This document shows positions 7,608-16,469 of a DNA stretch of 64,000 bases, one piece after another. The notes below the pieces were generated by a model. It made no database searches. It saw only the letters and a list, made by a program, of their open reading frames with translations, and was not told the DNA's origin. The DNA is from CAYFHQ01 sp964342805 (GTDB taxonomy: Bacteria > Bacillota > Clostridia > Peptostreptococcales > Acidaminobacteraceae): contig CAYFHQ010000005.1 in the NCBI GenBank assembly GCA_964342805.1, forward strand, positions 1 through 64,000, read 5' to 3'. The translations under genes and the position numbers were made by a program. Each line of letters opens with the position of its first letter. The stretch's first letter is position 1.

Positions 7608-8615
7608 TTAGGGTGTCTCCACACGTCCGTTTGCATACCTGGCGATCCGCCCTTGGCCCTTGTCATGGGTAGGGTCCGACCGGTCCCAGGGCCAGCCACC
7701 AAACCGGGTCTCCTGGTAGTCCGCATAAGCCTGACGGATTTCGTCCATGGTGTTCATAACAAAGGGGCCATACTGGGCCACAGGTTCGTCAATGGGCTCC
7801 GCCTGAAGGAGTAGAAGATACGCCTCTGCCCCAACCCCCTCAATAACTAGACTTTCACCACTTATGCTGACTTGGTTGTTCACGGCCACGGTTTCACCAT
7901 TCAACCGAACTTCTTTACCCTTATAGAAATACAAGGTCCTTGACCCCTTGTCCGTCCGGCTGGGCAAGGCCACCTTGCCCCCTTCCAGCACATGGACCAG
8001 TAAAATGTCCACCTTGTTTTCCGGGTCTGCCGCCCAGGAATCGGGAGCTGGGGCAACGGCCCTGACGCCTCCATATTCTCCTGCAATCACGGTCACCTGC
8101 CCCTGAGCCTGGTCCCCTTCTAAGACCTTGACCTTGGGGATGTCCTCACCCCATAGCATTTTGTAGTGGGGTTCAACAAACTTGTTTTCCCTAGGCAGGT
8201 TGAGCCAGATTTGAAAGAGGTGGAGGGGGTTGGGCTTGTCCGAATGAAGCAGGGGGAACATTTCTGCGTGTTGCATACCCGCCCCAGCGGTCATCCACTG
8301 GACGTCTCCCTGGCCATACCGACCCGAAGCCCCTCCGGAATCGAAATGGTCCACGTAGCCCTCAAGGACAATGGTTACCGTTTCAAATCCCCTGTGGGGG
8401 TGCTCCGGAAAACCTGGCACCTCATGGCCATGGTACATCTTCCAGTCATTTGATAAGTCAAAATCCTGTCCTAGGCTCCTTCGAGACAGGGGCATGTTGG
8501 GCCCCAGGTTATCCCTTCCCTCTGGGTACTTGTCCAAGTGGTGGGCGCAAAAAAGGAAGGGATCATAGGTTTTCCAGTGGAAGCCCAAGGCTTGAACTTT
8601 TTTGATTACACTCAT
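7608..8615 (-). CDS. Pirin family protein
   Basis: A 335-residue bicupin of the pirin family. The N-terminal cupin has the metal-binding histidines in FPEHPHRGFETVTIVLEG and MTAGAGMQHAEMF. The C-terminal pirin domain ends with GPFVMNTMDEIRQAYADYQ and FGGWPW, both typical. Known pirins are iron-binding cytosolic proteins, some with quercetinase activity; the role here is unknown. AAGGAG lies 6 bases before the ATG. Probably the first gene of a two-gene unit with the VOC protein. Confidence 0.92.
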   Translation of the reverse strand: MSVIKKVQALGFHWKTYDPFLFCAHHLDKYPEGRDNLGPNMPLSRRSLGQDFDLSNDWKMYHGHEVPGFPEHPHRGFETVTIVLEGYVDHFDSGGASGRYGQGDVQWMTAGAGMQHAEMFPLLHSDKPNPLHLFQIWLNLPRENKFVEPHYKMLWGEDIPKVKVLEGDQAQGQVTVIAGEYGGVRAVAPAPDSWAADPENKVDILLVHVLEGGKVALPSRTDKGSRTLYFYKGKEVRLNGETVAVNNQVSISGESLVIEGVGAEAYLLLLQAEPIDEPVAQYGPFVMNTMDEIRQAYADYQETRFGGWPWDRSDPTHDKGQGRIARYANGRVETP

Positions 8616-8731
8616 GGTGCTCTCCTTTATGTCTGTCGTCTACTCGATCGTTTTTTCACTCCATTTGTCTTTTACCCCATTCCCAATCACTCCACCCGCC
8701 AAGGACCAAATCCCATATTAAATCTGCCCAC

Positions 8732-8784
8732 GAAAAAATGGGCTATTGCTTATAAAATCTAAGATTCCATAAGCAATAGCCCAT
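8732..8784 (-). terminator. Terminator of the sugar ABC operon
   Basis: Perfect 16-base arms (ATGGGCTATTGCTTAT and ATAAGCAATAGCCCAT) with a 15-base loop, followed on the minus strand by six T. It lies 120 bases after the last permease. The rest of 8785-8904 holds only a small TGGGAAA/TTTCCCA hairpin. Confidence 0.9.
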
Positions 8785-8904
8785 CTTCATGCAATCACAC
8801 CGGGTTTGTTAACTGGCGTTCCGGAGTCTTATGGGAAAGTGACTAAGTTTCCCACGTGTAGTGAAATTCACACAGATCCATATCGATATGTATGAAGGGG
8901 AAGA

Positions 8905-9768
8905 CTATCCTTTTACAGCCCCACCAATGGTCATGGCCTTTTCCACCTGGTTACTGAACAAGGTGTAAACCAAAATGGTTGGCAGGCTGGCAATCACCAT
9001 GGTGGCACCCATGGCCCCCCAGTCGGTTGTAAACTGTCCCTGGAAGAACAGAATGCCCAGTGGGAGGGTTTTTAGGTTCTGGTCAATGACAAGTACATTG
9101 GCCAAAATAAACTCATTCCACGAATTGAGGAAGGTGAAAATAATCAAGGTGGCAATGGCCGGTTTCACCGTCGGGACAATAATGTGGTAAAAGGCTTGGA
9201 AAATGTTTGCTCCATCAATACAAGCGGCTTCTTCCAGTTCCACTGGAATCCCTAGGAAAAATCCGTAGAAGACCATGGAGGAAAAGGCCAGGTTAAAGGC
9301 CGCATAAGGCAGGATCAGGGCCCAGTGGGTGCCCATCAAGCCAAGGTCCTGGACCACGCGGGCCACAGGAATAAGGACTGCCTGAACAGGAATAAACATG
9401 CCCAGGGCTATAAAAGTCCTTGCAAAGCCCTTGCCCTTCCACCTCATACGGCTGGTGGCATAGGCAAACATGAGGGCAAAGACAATGGTAATGGCCACGG
9501 TTCCCACTGCAACAATCATAGAGTTGAGGAAGTACTGGGGCACATTGTACTGGGACCAGGCCTTGATATAGTTTTCGATCCGGAGGACCGTTGGAAATCC
9601 AAAGGGATTACTTACAAAAATCTCGTCGTTGTTCTTGAAAGAGTAAAAGAGCATCCAAATCAATGGATAGAGGGACACAAAACCATAAAACCACAAGAAC
9701 AAGGTGAATATACTATTGCCCGGGGAAAAGGGCCTTCTATGTTTCTTTCTTGTCAGCGTTGATAACAT
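8905..9768 (-). CDS. Carbohydrate ABC transporter permease (MalG/AraQ type)
   Basis: A 287-residue inner-membrane permease of the CUT1 sugar importer class, with six predicted membrane segments. The EAA loop that contacts the ATPase is EEAACIDGANIFQAFYHIIVP. The ATG at 9768 was chosen over an ATG 21 bases upstream because a GGAGG site lies just before it, inside the end of the preceding gene, and only one base separates the preceding stop from this start. That arrangement suggests translational coupling. No ATPase gene is nearby, as is common for CUT1 systems that share one MsmX-type ATPase. Confidence 0.93.
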   Translation of the reverse strand: MLSTLTRKKHRRPFSPGNSIFTLFLWFYGFVSLYPLIWMLFYSFKNNDEIFVSNPFGFPTVLRIENYIKAWSQYNVPQYFLNSMIVAVGTVAITIVFALMFAYATSRMRWKGKGFARTFIALGMFIPVQAVLIPVARVVQDLGLMGTHWALILPYAAFNLAFSSMVFYGFFLGIPVELEEAACIDGANIFQAFYHIIVPTVKPAIATLIIFTFLNSWNEFILANVLVIDQNLKTLPLGILFFQGQFTTDWGAMGATMVIASLPTILVYTLFSNQVEKAMTIGGAVKG

Positions 9769-9769
9769 A

Positions 9770-10657
9770 CTAGGCCTCCTCCGCAGCATTTTCTGTCTTG
9801 AAAATGCGGTTGATCACAAGGATGGCCACAAGACATTCCAGGACCAGAACAGCCGCTGCTGTCAGGCCGTAGCCAAACTCACCGCCTCGGAATGCAGCAG
9901 AATACATCATATAGGTCAGGGTGTAGGTGGAGTTGCCTGGTCCGCCTCCGGTCATAATAAACATTTCTGTAAAGGCCTTAATACCGCCTGTTACAGAGAT
10001 CACCAGACAAAACTTATAAGTCTCTGCCAAGAGGGGTAGGGTTACCTTAGTATGGGCTTGTATGGCATTGGCCCCGTCGATTTTAGCCGCTTCATAATAG
10101 GAAGTGGGTATGGACTTGACCCCTGCTAAAATCAGGGCAAACTGGTAGCCCATCCACTGCCAGGCGTTAACAAAGGCAATGGCGTAAATGGCCTTGTTTC
10201 TATCGGTCAACCAATTCTGGCTGAAGTCAGATCCAATGGCCTCAAAAAACTTGTTCAGTAGACCTGTGTCTGCATTGTAAATGGACAGCCAAAGCTGACT
10301 GACCACGGTCACGGACAATACCACGGGAATAAAATAAACCACACGGAAGAAGTTTCTACCAAAGAGTTTTGAGTTGGAGACGGCCAAGGCCAGTACGGTT
10401 GCCATGGTCATCTGAAAAACAGTGATGACTGTAGCAAATATCAAGCCATTCTTATTGGAAATCCAAAATGTCTTATCTGTAAAAAGTCGCGCATAGTTAT
10501 CAAACCCAATAAAGGTCCCAGTCGATAGGCCATTCCAATCGAAAAAACTTCTAAAGAAGACTTGGACGATAGGGTAAAAGACCAGGACGATGAACAGGAG
10601 TAACGCTGGGAATGTAAATACAGCGATGGCCCATTTGTTACCGAAAAACTTCTTCAC
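9770..10657 (-). CDS. Carbohydrate ABC transporter permease (MalF/UgpA type)
   Basis: A 295-residue first permease of the CUT1 sugar importer. It shows the N-terminal hydrophobic helix with FPALLLFIVLVFYPIVQVF, five further membrane segments, and the EAA loop (YEAAKIDGANAIQAHTKVTLP). TGGGPGNSTYTLTYMMY near residue 235 is typical of the family. It would form a heterodimeric channel with the downstream permease and take substrate from the lipoprotein encoded upstream. The stop lies one base before the next gene. Confidence 0.93.
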   Translation of the reverse strand: MKKFFGNKWAIAVFTFPALLLFIVLVFYPIVQVFFRSFFDWNGLSTGTFIGFDNYARLFTDKTFWISNKNGLIFATVITVFQMTMATVLALAVSNSKLFGRNFFRVVYFIPVVLSVTVVSQLWLSIYNADTGLLNKFFEAIGSDFSQNWLTDRNKAIYAIAFVNAWQWMGYQFALILAGVKSIPTSYYEAAKIDGANAIQAHTKVTLPLLAETYKFCLVISVTGGIKAFTEMFIMTGGGPGNSTYTLTYMMYSAAFRGGEFGYGLTAAAVLVLECLVAILVINRIFKTENAAEEA

Positions 10658-10696
10658 TGTTGTTTATCCTTTCCTAATTGCCAGGCATGTGGCCTG

Positions 10697-10735
10697 AAAA
10701 ATTGAAGCAACCTACGATCCTATAGGTTGCTTCAA
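10697..10735 (-). terminator. Partial terminator between binding protein and permease genes
   Basis: Perfect 13-base arms (TTGAAGCAACCTA and TAGGTTGCTTCAA), then five T on the minus strand. Its place inside the operon would let more binding-protein message than permease message accumulate. The same hairpin may protect the upstream message from 3' decay. Confidence 0.75.
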
Positions 10736-10751
10736 CAAAATGCTCACTTGC

Positions 10752-12062
10752 TTATTTCTTCATTCGCTCAATCACCTTGTCCAGTTCTTCAATGAACTCA
10801 CCAGACGTATAATCAGACGTCAGTAGGAACTGTGATTGGTCTTCAATCGCAACCTTGAACTGCGGATTTGTTAGACCCCATGCGAACTTGGTCGTGGACG
10901 TCATGTTTGGAATCTCTTGAGCTAGCTTTTCCATCATTGGAGGGAATGGCTTTTCCGGCTGAACAGAATCTGCTACATTCAGAGCAAGAATTGGGTTAGA
11001 TCGTTTCATGTACTTGGCTTCACTATATTTTTCGGAAACAAAAGCTGCAACTTCTGCTGCCAGTTCCTTGTTTTCAGAGTGTGGGCTCACCGCGTAGCCA
11101 CCTGGTGCACCGCCACCTGCCATGGCATACTTGTTGTTTTCATAACCAGGCATTACCGGGTACCACATCCAGTCCGCATTGTCACCCAACTTGTCTGTTG
11201 ACGCTTCAATTTCCCACTGGCCATTAAGGAACATGGCTGCCTTGCCTTCGTAGAACAGGGAAGCAGCTTGGTCATAGTTAAGGTTGGTTGCACCTTCTGG
11301 TAGCATACCTGCCTTTACTAATTCTTGAATGGTTTCAGCTGCTTGAACGTAGGCGTCTTCAGAGGCCATGCCCTTGCCTGCGTCCAGCTTCACAATACCT
11401 TCTGGGTTGAAACGAGTAGCAAATACGTCGTATAGAGCTGTCGTAATCCACTTTTCCTTTGCAAAGATAGACATTGGAATCACGTCATTTGCATTAAAGA
11501 CTTCAATGGCAGTTAAGAGTTCCTCATAGGTTTCAGGAACCTTTACATCGTGCTCCTCAAAGAGGGCCTTGTTGTAATACCAAACCACAAGCTCGTTGCC
11601 TGCATATGGGAAGGCATAAATGTGACCGTCTTCGTTATAAATAATGTTGCTTGCACTTGGCTGGGCCTTGTCCAGGTAACCAGATGACTTGGCAACATCG
11701 TCAAGGATCATAATGTTACCTGACTCTTTAAAGGTTTCAATTTGAGATAGGCCCACCTGGAAAATATCCGGTAGGTTGCCTGTAGCTGCGTAAGTTTGTA
11801 GCTTCTGGCCATCATCCTGGGCCTGAACGTCAAGTTCCAAGGTTACGTTTGGATACACCTTAGCTAGTTCTGCAACTGCGTAATCATAAGGAATCTTTGT
11901 GTCGTCGTCGGAGTATTGGGCATAAATGCGCAGCGTCACTTTTTCGTCCTTAGGTGCTTCCGTGTTATTTGCTGGTTCATTGCTCTCAGCCGGTTGCGCA
12001 CAGCCAGCCAACAGGCCGATTGTCAGCATAAAAACAAGAAGCAAAGAAAGTACTTTTTTCAT
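10752..12062 (-). CDS. Sugar-binding lipoprotein of an ABC importer
   Basis: A 436-residue family 1 extracellular solute-binding protein. The signal peptide ends in the lipobox LLAGC (Cys21), so it would be lipid-anchored outside the membrane. A Glu/Asn/Ala-rich linker follows, then the two-lobe binding fold with KLQTYAATGNLPDIFQ, AFPYAGNELVVWYYNKALFEEH and MFLNGQWEIE, all usual in CUT1 binding proteins. The sugar is not predictable from sequence. First gene of the importer operon, separated from the permeases by a hairpin, and itself preceded by the gene for the YesN-like regulator. Confidence 0.93.
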   Translation of the reverse strand: MKKVLSLLLVFMLTIGLLAGCAQPAESNEPANNTEAPKDEKVTLRIYAQYSDDDTKIPYDYAVAELAKVYPNVTLELDVQAQDDGQKLQTYAATGNLPDIFQVGLSQIETFKESGNIMILDDVAKSSGYLDKAQPSASNIIYNEDGHIYAFPYAGNELVVWYYNKALFEEHDVKVPETYEELLTAIEVFNANDVIPMSIFAKEKWITTALYDVFATRFNPEGIVKLDAGKGMASEDAYVQAAETIQELVKAGMLPEGATNLNYDQAASLFYEGKAAMFLNGQWEIEASTDKLGDNADWMWYPVMPGYENNKYAMAGGGAPGGYAVSPHSENKELAAEVAAFVSEKYSEAKYMKRSNPILALNVADSVQPEKPFPPMMEKLAQEIPNMTSTTKFAWGLTNPQFKVAIEDQSQFLLTSDYTSGEFIEELDKVIERMKK

Positions 12063-12155
12063 TGTTTCTCCCCCTAAATCAGTAGTAATAACGTTTTCCT
12101 ATGGCGTTAGTATATGAAGGAACCGTAATCAAATGAATGGAGAATCCAAAAAGGA

Positions 12156-12199
12156 TTTGTACTATCCGAAAAAACTCTCTCTTTTCGTAAAAGTACAAA
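12156..12199. promoter_or_regulatory. Long inverted repeat upstream of the sugar operon
   Basis: Half-sites TTTGTACT...CGAAAA (12156-12172) are mirrored as TTTTCG...AGTACAAA (12182-12199). It lies about 95 bases before the lipoprotein gene and could be a regulator binding site or a transcript hairpin. A GCGCCCT/AGGGCGC hairpin follows toward the regulator gene. Confidence 0.4.
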
Positions 12200-12250
12200 C
12201 CCTATTCATCCGATGCGCCCTGGCATCAAATAAGGGCGCCCTCGACTTTC

Positions 12251-13825
12251 CTACCTGCCCCGATATTGGCTGGGAGACTGGCCAAAATACTTCTTAAAAC
12301 ACTTGCTGAAATAACCTGAGTCACTATAGCCCACCTTTTCAGCTATGACCGCCAACTTGTACTCGGTCTTGGTCATGAGCTTGGCAGACTCCTCCATGCG
12401 CACCTTGGTCAGGTACTCCGTGACGGTCATACCCAGTTCGTCCTTGAACATTTTTCGCAGGTAGGTCTGGTTAACCAGAAGTTCCTTAGACAGGTCTTGA
12501 ATGGTCAGGGTGGACCGACCATAGTGGGTGTCCATGAACCGCTTGGCCCCCTCAGCCACCTTAGAAGACCGGGAATCCTTATGGGCTGTCATATAGGCAA
12601 TCACCCGGTCATAGGCGTCCAAAATAAACTGGCGCTGAACTGCATCTGCCTGGGTGGTTTGCAGGGTAGTATGGGGGTCAAAGCCTTGGGGGAAAATGTC
12701 GGCTACATTTTTGCCCGACTTGACCACGAAGGACAGGAGCAGGCTGATCAGGCCCATATAGGTCATATGACAATACTCCAAACTAAAGTGCTTTTCAGTG
12801 GCCTCCCTAAAAACGGAGCCAATGACTTCTTTGGTCCGTTGGGCATTGTCTTGCTGGAGGTACCTTAAAATATTTTCATTCACTTCGGCTGAATAGAAAC
12901 CAAAGGTCTTGGACTCCGAACTGATCCGGTCATATGGAATGGCCTTGTTGGCACCCAGCTTATACCGATTGCTCAGGGCATTAATGGACTCCAAGTAGGA
13001 CTGGCGGATGGACTCCACCCCTTGTTTCAGGGTGCCCACGCCCACGGACATGTCAAACCCCAGGCGGTCACGGACAAGGTGAATAAAGTCGTCCAGTTCT
13101 TCAATATTAAGGGCTTCACCGGGTGGGTCCATTTGTAAGAGGGAAACCACACGCCCTTCATAGTCAGTAAAGACATGGTGATCCTCCCCCATATCCAAGG
13201 TCCCCTTGAACATGGTCCCGACGGAGGCCTTCCAGTTCATGGCCGCTTCTGAGGACTCTGGCCGCTTCATGTCCGCATCGATTTCTAGGGTGGAAATCAG
13301 GTATTGTTTGCCTTCATAGTCTTCCCCCAGAATACTCTGGGCCTCTTGGTCTGAAAGGTTGAGGTTATCACGGGTATAGATCAACCTGCGGAAGAATTGG
13401 TCTTTTCTGTCCGCTGCAAGGCGGTCACGTTCCTCCTCCTGTTCCAGGGCCCTATTAATATTGTCCTGAAGGCTGAGGAGGGTCACCAGGAGTTCTTCCT
13501 TCTCAAAGGGTTTCACGATATAGTCTGCTACCCCCAGCTTGACAGCCTTCCTGGCATACTCGAATTCACTATTGCCCGTAATGAGGACCACAGCGGTGTC
13601 TGGGTGCTGGTCGGCCAATTCTTCGGCCAATTCCAGACCGTTCATAAAGGGCATGGTAATGTCTGAAAGGACAATGTCCGGCTCATGTTCTTGGGCCAAG
13701 GCCAGGGCTTCTTGCCCATTCTTGGCCTCACAGCAGATGGAAAAACCATAAGCTGGCCAATCAATGGCACTGCGAAGGAACTCCCGAAAGACAGGCATGT
13801 CATCTACGATCATAATTTTTAGCAT
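12251..13825 (-). CDS. YesN-like response regulator (REC + AraC HTH)
   Basis: A 524-residue two-component regulator. The N-terminal receiver domain has the acidic pair DD (residues 8-9), the phosphoacceptor Asp55 (LSDITMP) and VKPFEKEEL with the conserved lysine. A long middle region links to a C-terminal AraC-type double helix-turn-helix (LLVNQTYLRKMFKDELGMTV; GYSDSGYFSKCFKKYFGQSPSQYR). The ATG at 13825 has AAAGGAG at proper spacing and lies inside the end of the kinase gene (26-base overlap), so the pair is coupled. It most likely activates the downstream importer operon. Confidence 0.92.
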   Translation of the reverse strand: MLKIMIVDDMPVFREFLRSAIDWPAYGFSICCEAKNGQEALALAQEHEPDIVLSDITMPFMNGLELAEELADQHPDTAVVLITGNSEFEYARKAVKLGVADYIVKPFEKEELLVTLLSLQDNINRALEQEEERDRLAADRKDQFFRRLIYTRDNLNLSDQEAQSILGEDYEGKQYLISTLEIDADMKRPESSEAAMNWKASVGTMFKGTLDMGEDHHVFTDYEGRVVSLLQMDPPGEALNIEELDDFIHLVRDRLGFDMSVGVGTLKQGVESIRQSYLESINALSNRYKLGANKAIPYDRISSESKTFGFYSAEVNENILRYLQQDNAQRTKEVIGSVFREATEKHFSLEYCHMTYMGLISLLLSFVVKSGKNVADIFPQGFDPHTTLQTTQADAVQRQFILDAYDRVIAYMTAHKDSRSSKVAEGAKRFMDTHYGRSTLTIQDLSKELLVNQTYLRKMFKDELGMTVTEYLTKVRMEESAKLMTKTEYKLAVIAEKVGYSDSGYFSKCFKKYFGQSPSQYRGR

Positions 13826-15620
13826 GGTCAACTCCTTTCTTTGGGCCGCCCTCTCGGATAGTTTCCAGGGCTTTTGAGGTGTAGACGATCTTGGCCCTCG
13901 TGCCTTGACCTAGGTCACTCTCATAGGTTAGGCTGCATTGTCCACTGAAGAGGAGGTTGAGTCTGTGGTTGACACTGTAGAGGCCAAAATGGCCAGGTCG
14001 TTTGTCTGTAATAGTAGCCAAGTGGTCGGCAGGAATCCCTACCCCATTGTCCACAACCGCCAAGGTGGCCCCGCTTGGGTCCAGGGTGCCTACCAGGAAC
14101 AGGGTCCCCATGGTTTCCTTGTACTTGAGTCCATGGTAAATGGCATTTTCCACAAGGGGCTGGAGGGTGAGTTTGGGGATGGGTAGGTCCAGTAGCTGGT
14201 CGTCCACTTGTATGTCATAGGTAAAGACGTCGGAATAACGGATTTTCTGTAACTCCAAATAGTCTTTGGTGATTTTGAGTTCTTCTCTAATACTAATGAT
14301 GTCGGCTCCGCCAGACAGGGAACTTTTATAGTAGTCTGCCAGCCTCCGGGTGGCCTTTTGGGCCTTTTTGCTTTGGCCCATTTGGGACAACTTGAGGATA
14401 ATGTCTAGGGTGTTATAGAGGAAGTGGGGCTTGATCTGCTGTTGGATCAAGGCCAGTTCATAGGCACTCTTTTTCTTTTCTTCTTGCTCCACCTGGTGGA
14501 TTAGGCCTTGTATGCGGACGGACATCCGGTTAAAACTCTTGGCAAAGAGGCCGATTTCGTCTTGGGTTTTCATGTTAAAGCGCAGGTCAAATTGACCTTC
14601 GGAGACCTGTTCCAGACCTTCTTTGAGCCGCATTATAGGATCGGTGATCAGCCTATTGAGGACCACCGACATGGCAATCTCCAAAATAATAATGGTGGCA
14701 ACAATCACCACACTGAGGGCCAGGAGGTTGTTGAGGTCCTGGGTTTGAGCGCTCAAGTCTGCTTGGCCTAGAAGGGTCCACCCCAGTCTGTTAATGGCCT
14801 GCTGGGACAAGATCACCCTTCGACCATTTAGGGGAATAATCTCAGAACTCACGGCTTGTGTCGCCCTATCCAAGAAGGACAGGACGGGCCTTTGGTCCAC
14901 AAGGGTCAGTAACCGGTCGTCCATGGAGGTGGCCACCACGGCCTTTTGGCTATTCACGATGAAATAGTCTGCCTGTTGCTCCCCAAAAAGGTGGGCAAAG
15001 GTGTCTTGGTTGACATTGATAAAGAGGTAGCCCAAGGTTTCACCGGTGTCGATGTTCCAAATTTTCTTGGCCAGGGTCAAGACTGCAGTATTGGGGTCTG
15101 GCACCAAAAAGGACCGTCTTACCACCGGAAACCACTGGTTGTTACCAGCGTTCTGCCTGAGTTCCTTACGCATGTCTGATATAAAATAGCTTCCAAAATT
15201 GCGGTCCATGCCCTGGTCGGTCATAAAAAGCTTTTGACCCTCGTCGATATAGGCGATGGAGTCTATGTCCTTAAAAATGAGTTTTGCATAGGCCAGCTCA
15301 TTGGAAACGGCTGACTCAAAGAAAACGTCCACCACTGGCTTGGCACTGATGGCTTCATTCCTATAGAGGTTGTTGATACTAATAGTTAAGAGGGTGGCGC
15401 AACTGTCCATCTCGTCCAGTATACTTTCCACCCGGTCTGCAATGAGGACCGTATTGTCATCCATGGTTCCCAGGGACCGGCGGACAATGGCTCCTTCGTA
15501 TAGGTTCATGGAAAAAAGGGCATAGGCCAGAATAGGCAGGATGGTCAGTGGTAAGTATAGGTATGTGATTTTTCTCCGGATGGACAGGTTGAGAAACTGG
15601 TCTTTGAGATTTTTCATCAT
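13800..15620 (-). CDS. YesM-like sensor histidine kinase
   Basis: A 606-residue membrane kinase of the YesM/LytS-like class. It has an N-terminal membrane helix, a large extracellular Cache-like sensor of about 270 residues, and a second membrane helix. A HAMP domain (DPIMRLKEGLEQVSEGQFDLRF) follows, then the His_kinase motif with its phosphoacceptor (QQQIKPHFLYNTLD) and an ATP-binding domain (LVENAIYHGLK; VDNGVGIP). I chose the ATGATG at 15620 because GGAGG stands just before it. It probably senses a sugar, alone or with the binding lipoprotein, and phosphorylates the overlapping YesN-like regulator. Confidence 0.92.
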   Translation of the reverse strand: MMKNLKDQFLNLSIRRKITYLYLPLTILPILAYALFSMNLYEGAIVRRSLGTMDDNTVLIADRVESILDEMDSCATLLTISINNLYRNEAISAKPVVDVFFESAVSNELAYAKLIFKDIDSIAYIDEGQKLFMTDQGMDRNFGSYFISDMRKELRQNAGNNQWFPVVRRSFLVPDPNTAVLTLAKKIWNIDTGETLGYLFINVNQDTFAHLFGEQQADYFIVNSQKAVVATSMDDRLLTLVDQRPVLSFLDRATQAVSSEIIPLNGRRVILSQQAINRLGWTLLGQADLSAQTQDLNNLLALSVVIVATIIILEIAMSVVLNRLITDPIMRLKEGLEQVSEGQFDLRFNMKTQDEIGLFAKSFNRMSVRIQGLIHQVEQEEKKKSAYELALIQQQIKPHFLYNTLDIILKLSQMGQSKKAQKATRRLADYYKSSLSGGADIISIREELKITKDYLELQKIRYSDVFTYDIQVDDQLLDLPIPKLTLQPLVENAIYHGLKYKETMGTLFLVGTLDPSGATLAVVDNGVGIPADHLATITDKRPGHFGLYSVNHRLNLLFSGQCSLTYESDLGQGTRAKIVYTSKALETIREGGPKKGVDHAKNYDRR

Positions 15621-15695
15621 ATCCCTACCTCCTCTTTTGCGCTTAGACCTCGACCAATTGACGAGGACGGCTTCACTATGTATGATTATATCAGA

Positions 15696-15726
15696 TGTTT
15701 CGTAATGTTTACTAAATTTGTTTACT
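15696..15726. promoter_or_regulatory. Direct repeats between the kinase and the divergent yesL-like gene
   Basis: TGTTTCGT (15696), TGTTTACT (15706) and TGTTTACT (15719) follow one another in the same orientation; the two perfect copies are 13 bases apart. AraC-type regulators often bind such direct repeats. On the minus strand a TGATATAAT extended -10 lies next to them, pointing at the kinase gene. Confidence 0.45.
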
Positions 15727-15778
15727 TGGCGCACACCTGGCTACCTGCAAGGCTTGCGCCCAAATCATAGGAGGTTCC

Positions 15779-16435
15779 ATGAACTTTTTCCACAGCGACG
15801 GCCCCTTCCAGAAATATGGTACTATGATTTTTGACCTATTGGTTCTAAACGGTCTTGTCCTTTCCATCTCTGCCCTTACCCTGGGTCTAGGTTTTGGAGC
15901 CAGTGTGACCGGTCTGATTTATTCCATTGACCGCACCCTTTTTGAGGGACGAGGCTACGCCCTGGAAAACTTTAAGAAGAGCCTATGGCAAAACTGGAAG
16001 CAGGCTACCCTCCTCTGGCTCATGGCTGTTCTCGTTTTCTCAGGGGCCTTTATCCTCCAGGACATGACCAGCGCAGGTCCGGGCAACTTGTCCATCTTTG
16101 GCCTCTTCCAATGGGCCATTATGGTGGAAACCGTTTTTGTCCTCCTCTATGCCATACCCACTTTGGCCCTCCTAGAGGTCAAAATCCTTCCCCTCGTGCG
16201 CAACAGCTTTATTCTGGCCCACAAGCATTTTTTGACCACCCTCACTGGTGCAGGAGCCATCGCCCTGGGACTGTATGCCAATATGCAGCTAAGGGGTATT
16301 TTAATCATTTTGCTCGTAAGTGGTCTGGGTGCCCTTGTCAATAAATTGGTGACCCGGACGGTTTTGGTCAAGTATATGACGGAAGACCAGCGGGTGGCCT
16401 TGTTTGATTCTTCTTCTCCACATGGTAAAATGTAG
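15779..16435 (+). CDS. YesL-like DUF624 membrane protein
   Basis: A 218-residue membrane protein with five or six hydrophobic segments and the DUF624 pattern at the start (FFHSDGPFQKYGTMIFDLLVLN) and around SIDRTLFEGRGYALENFKKS. YesL proteins are regularly found beside YesM/YesN pairs and sugar importers, where their exact role is unproven. Here the gene is divergent from the kinase, which supports the assignment. AGGAGG precedes the ATG by 5 bases. Confidence 0.85.
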   Translation: MNFFHSDGPFQKYGTMIFDLLVLNGLVLSISALTLGLGFGASVTGLIYSIDRTLFEGRGYALENFKKSLWQNWKQATLLWLMAVLVFSGAFILQDMTSAGPGNLSIFGLFQWAIMVETVFVLLYAIPTLALLEVKILPLVRNSFILAHKHFLTTLTGAGAIALGLYANMQLRGILIILLVSGLGALVNKLVTRTVLVKYMTEDQRVALFDSSSPHGKM

Positions 16436-16469
16436 GTGTTGACCCACTTACTTGGATTTGGAGTATACC

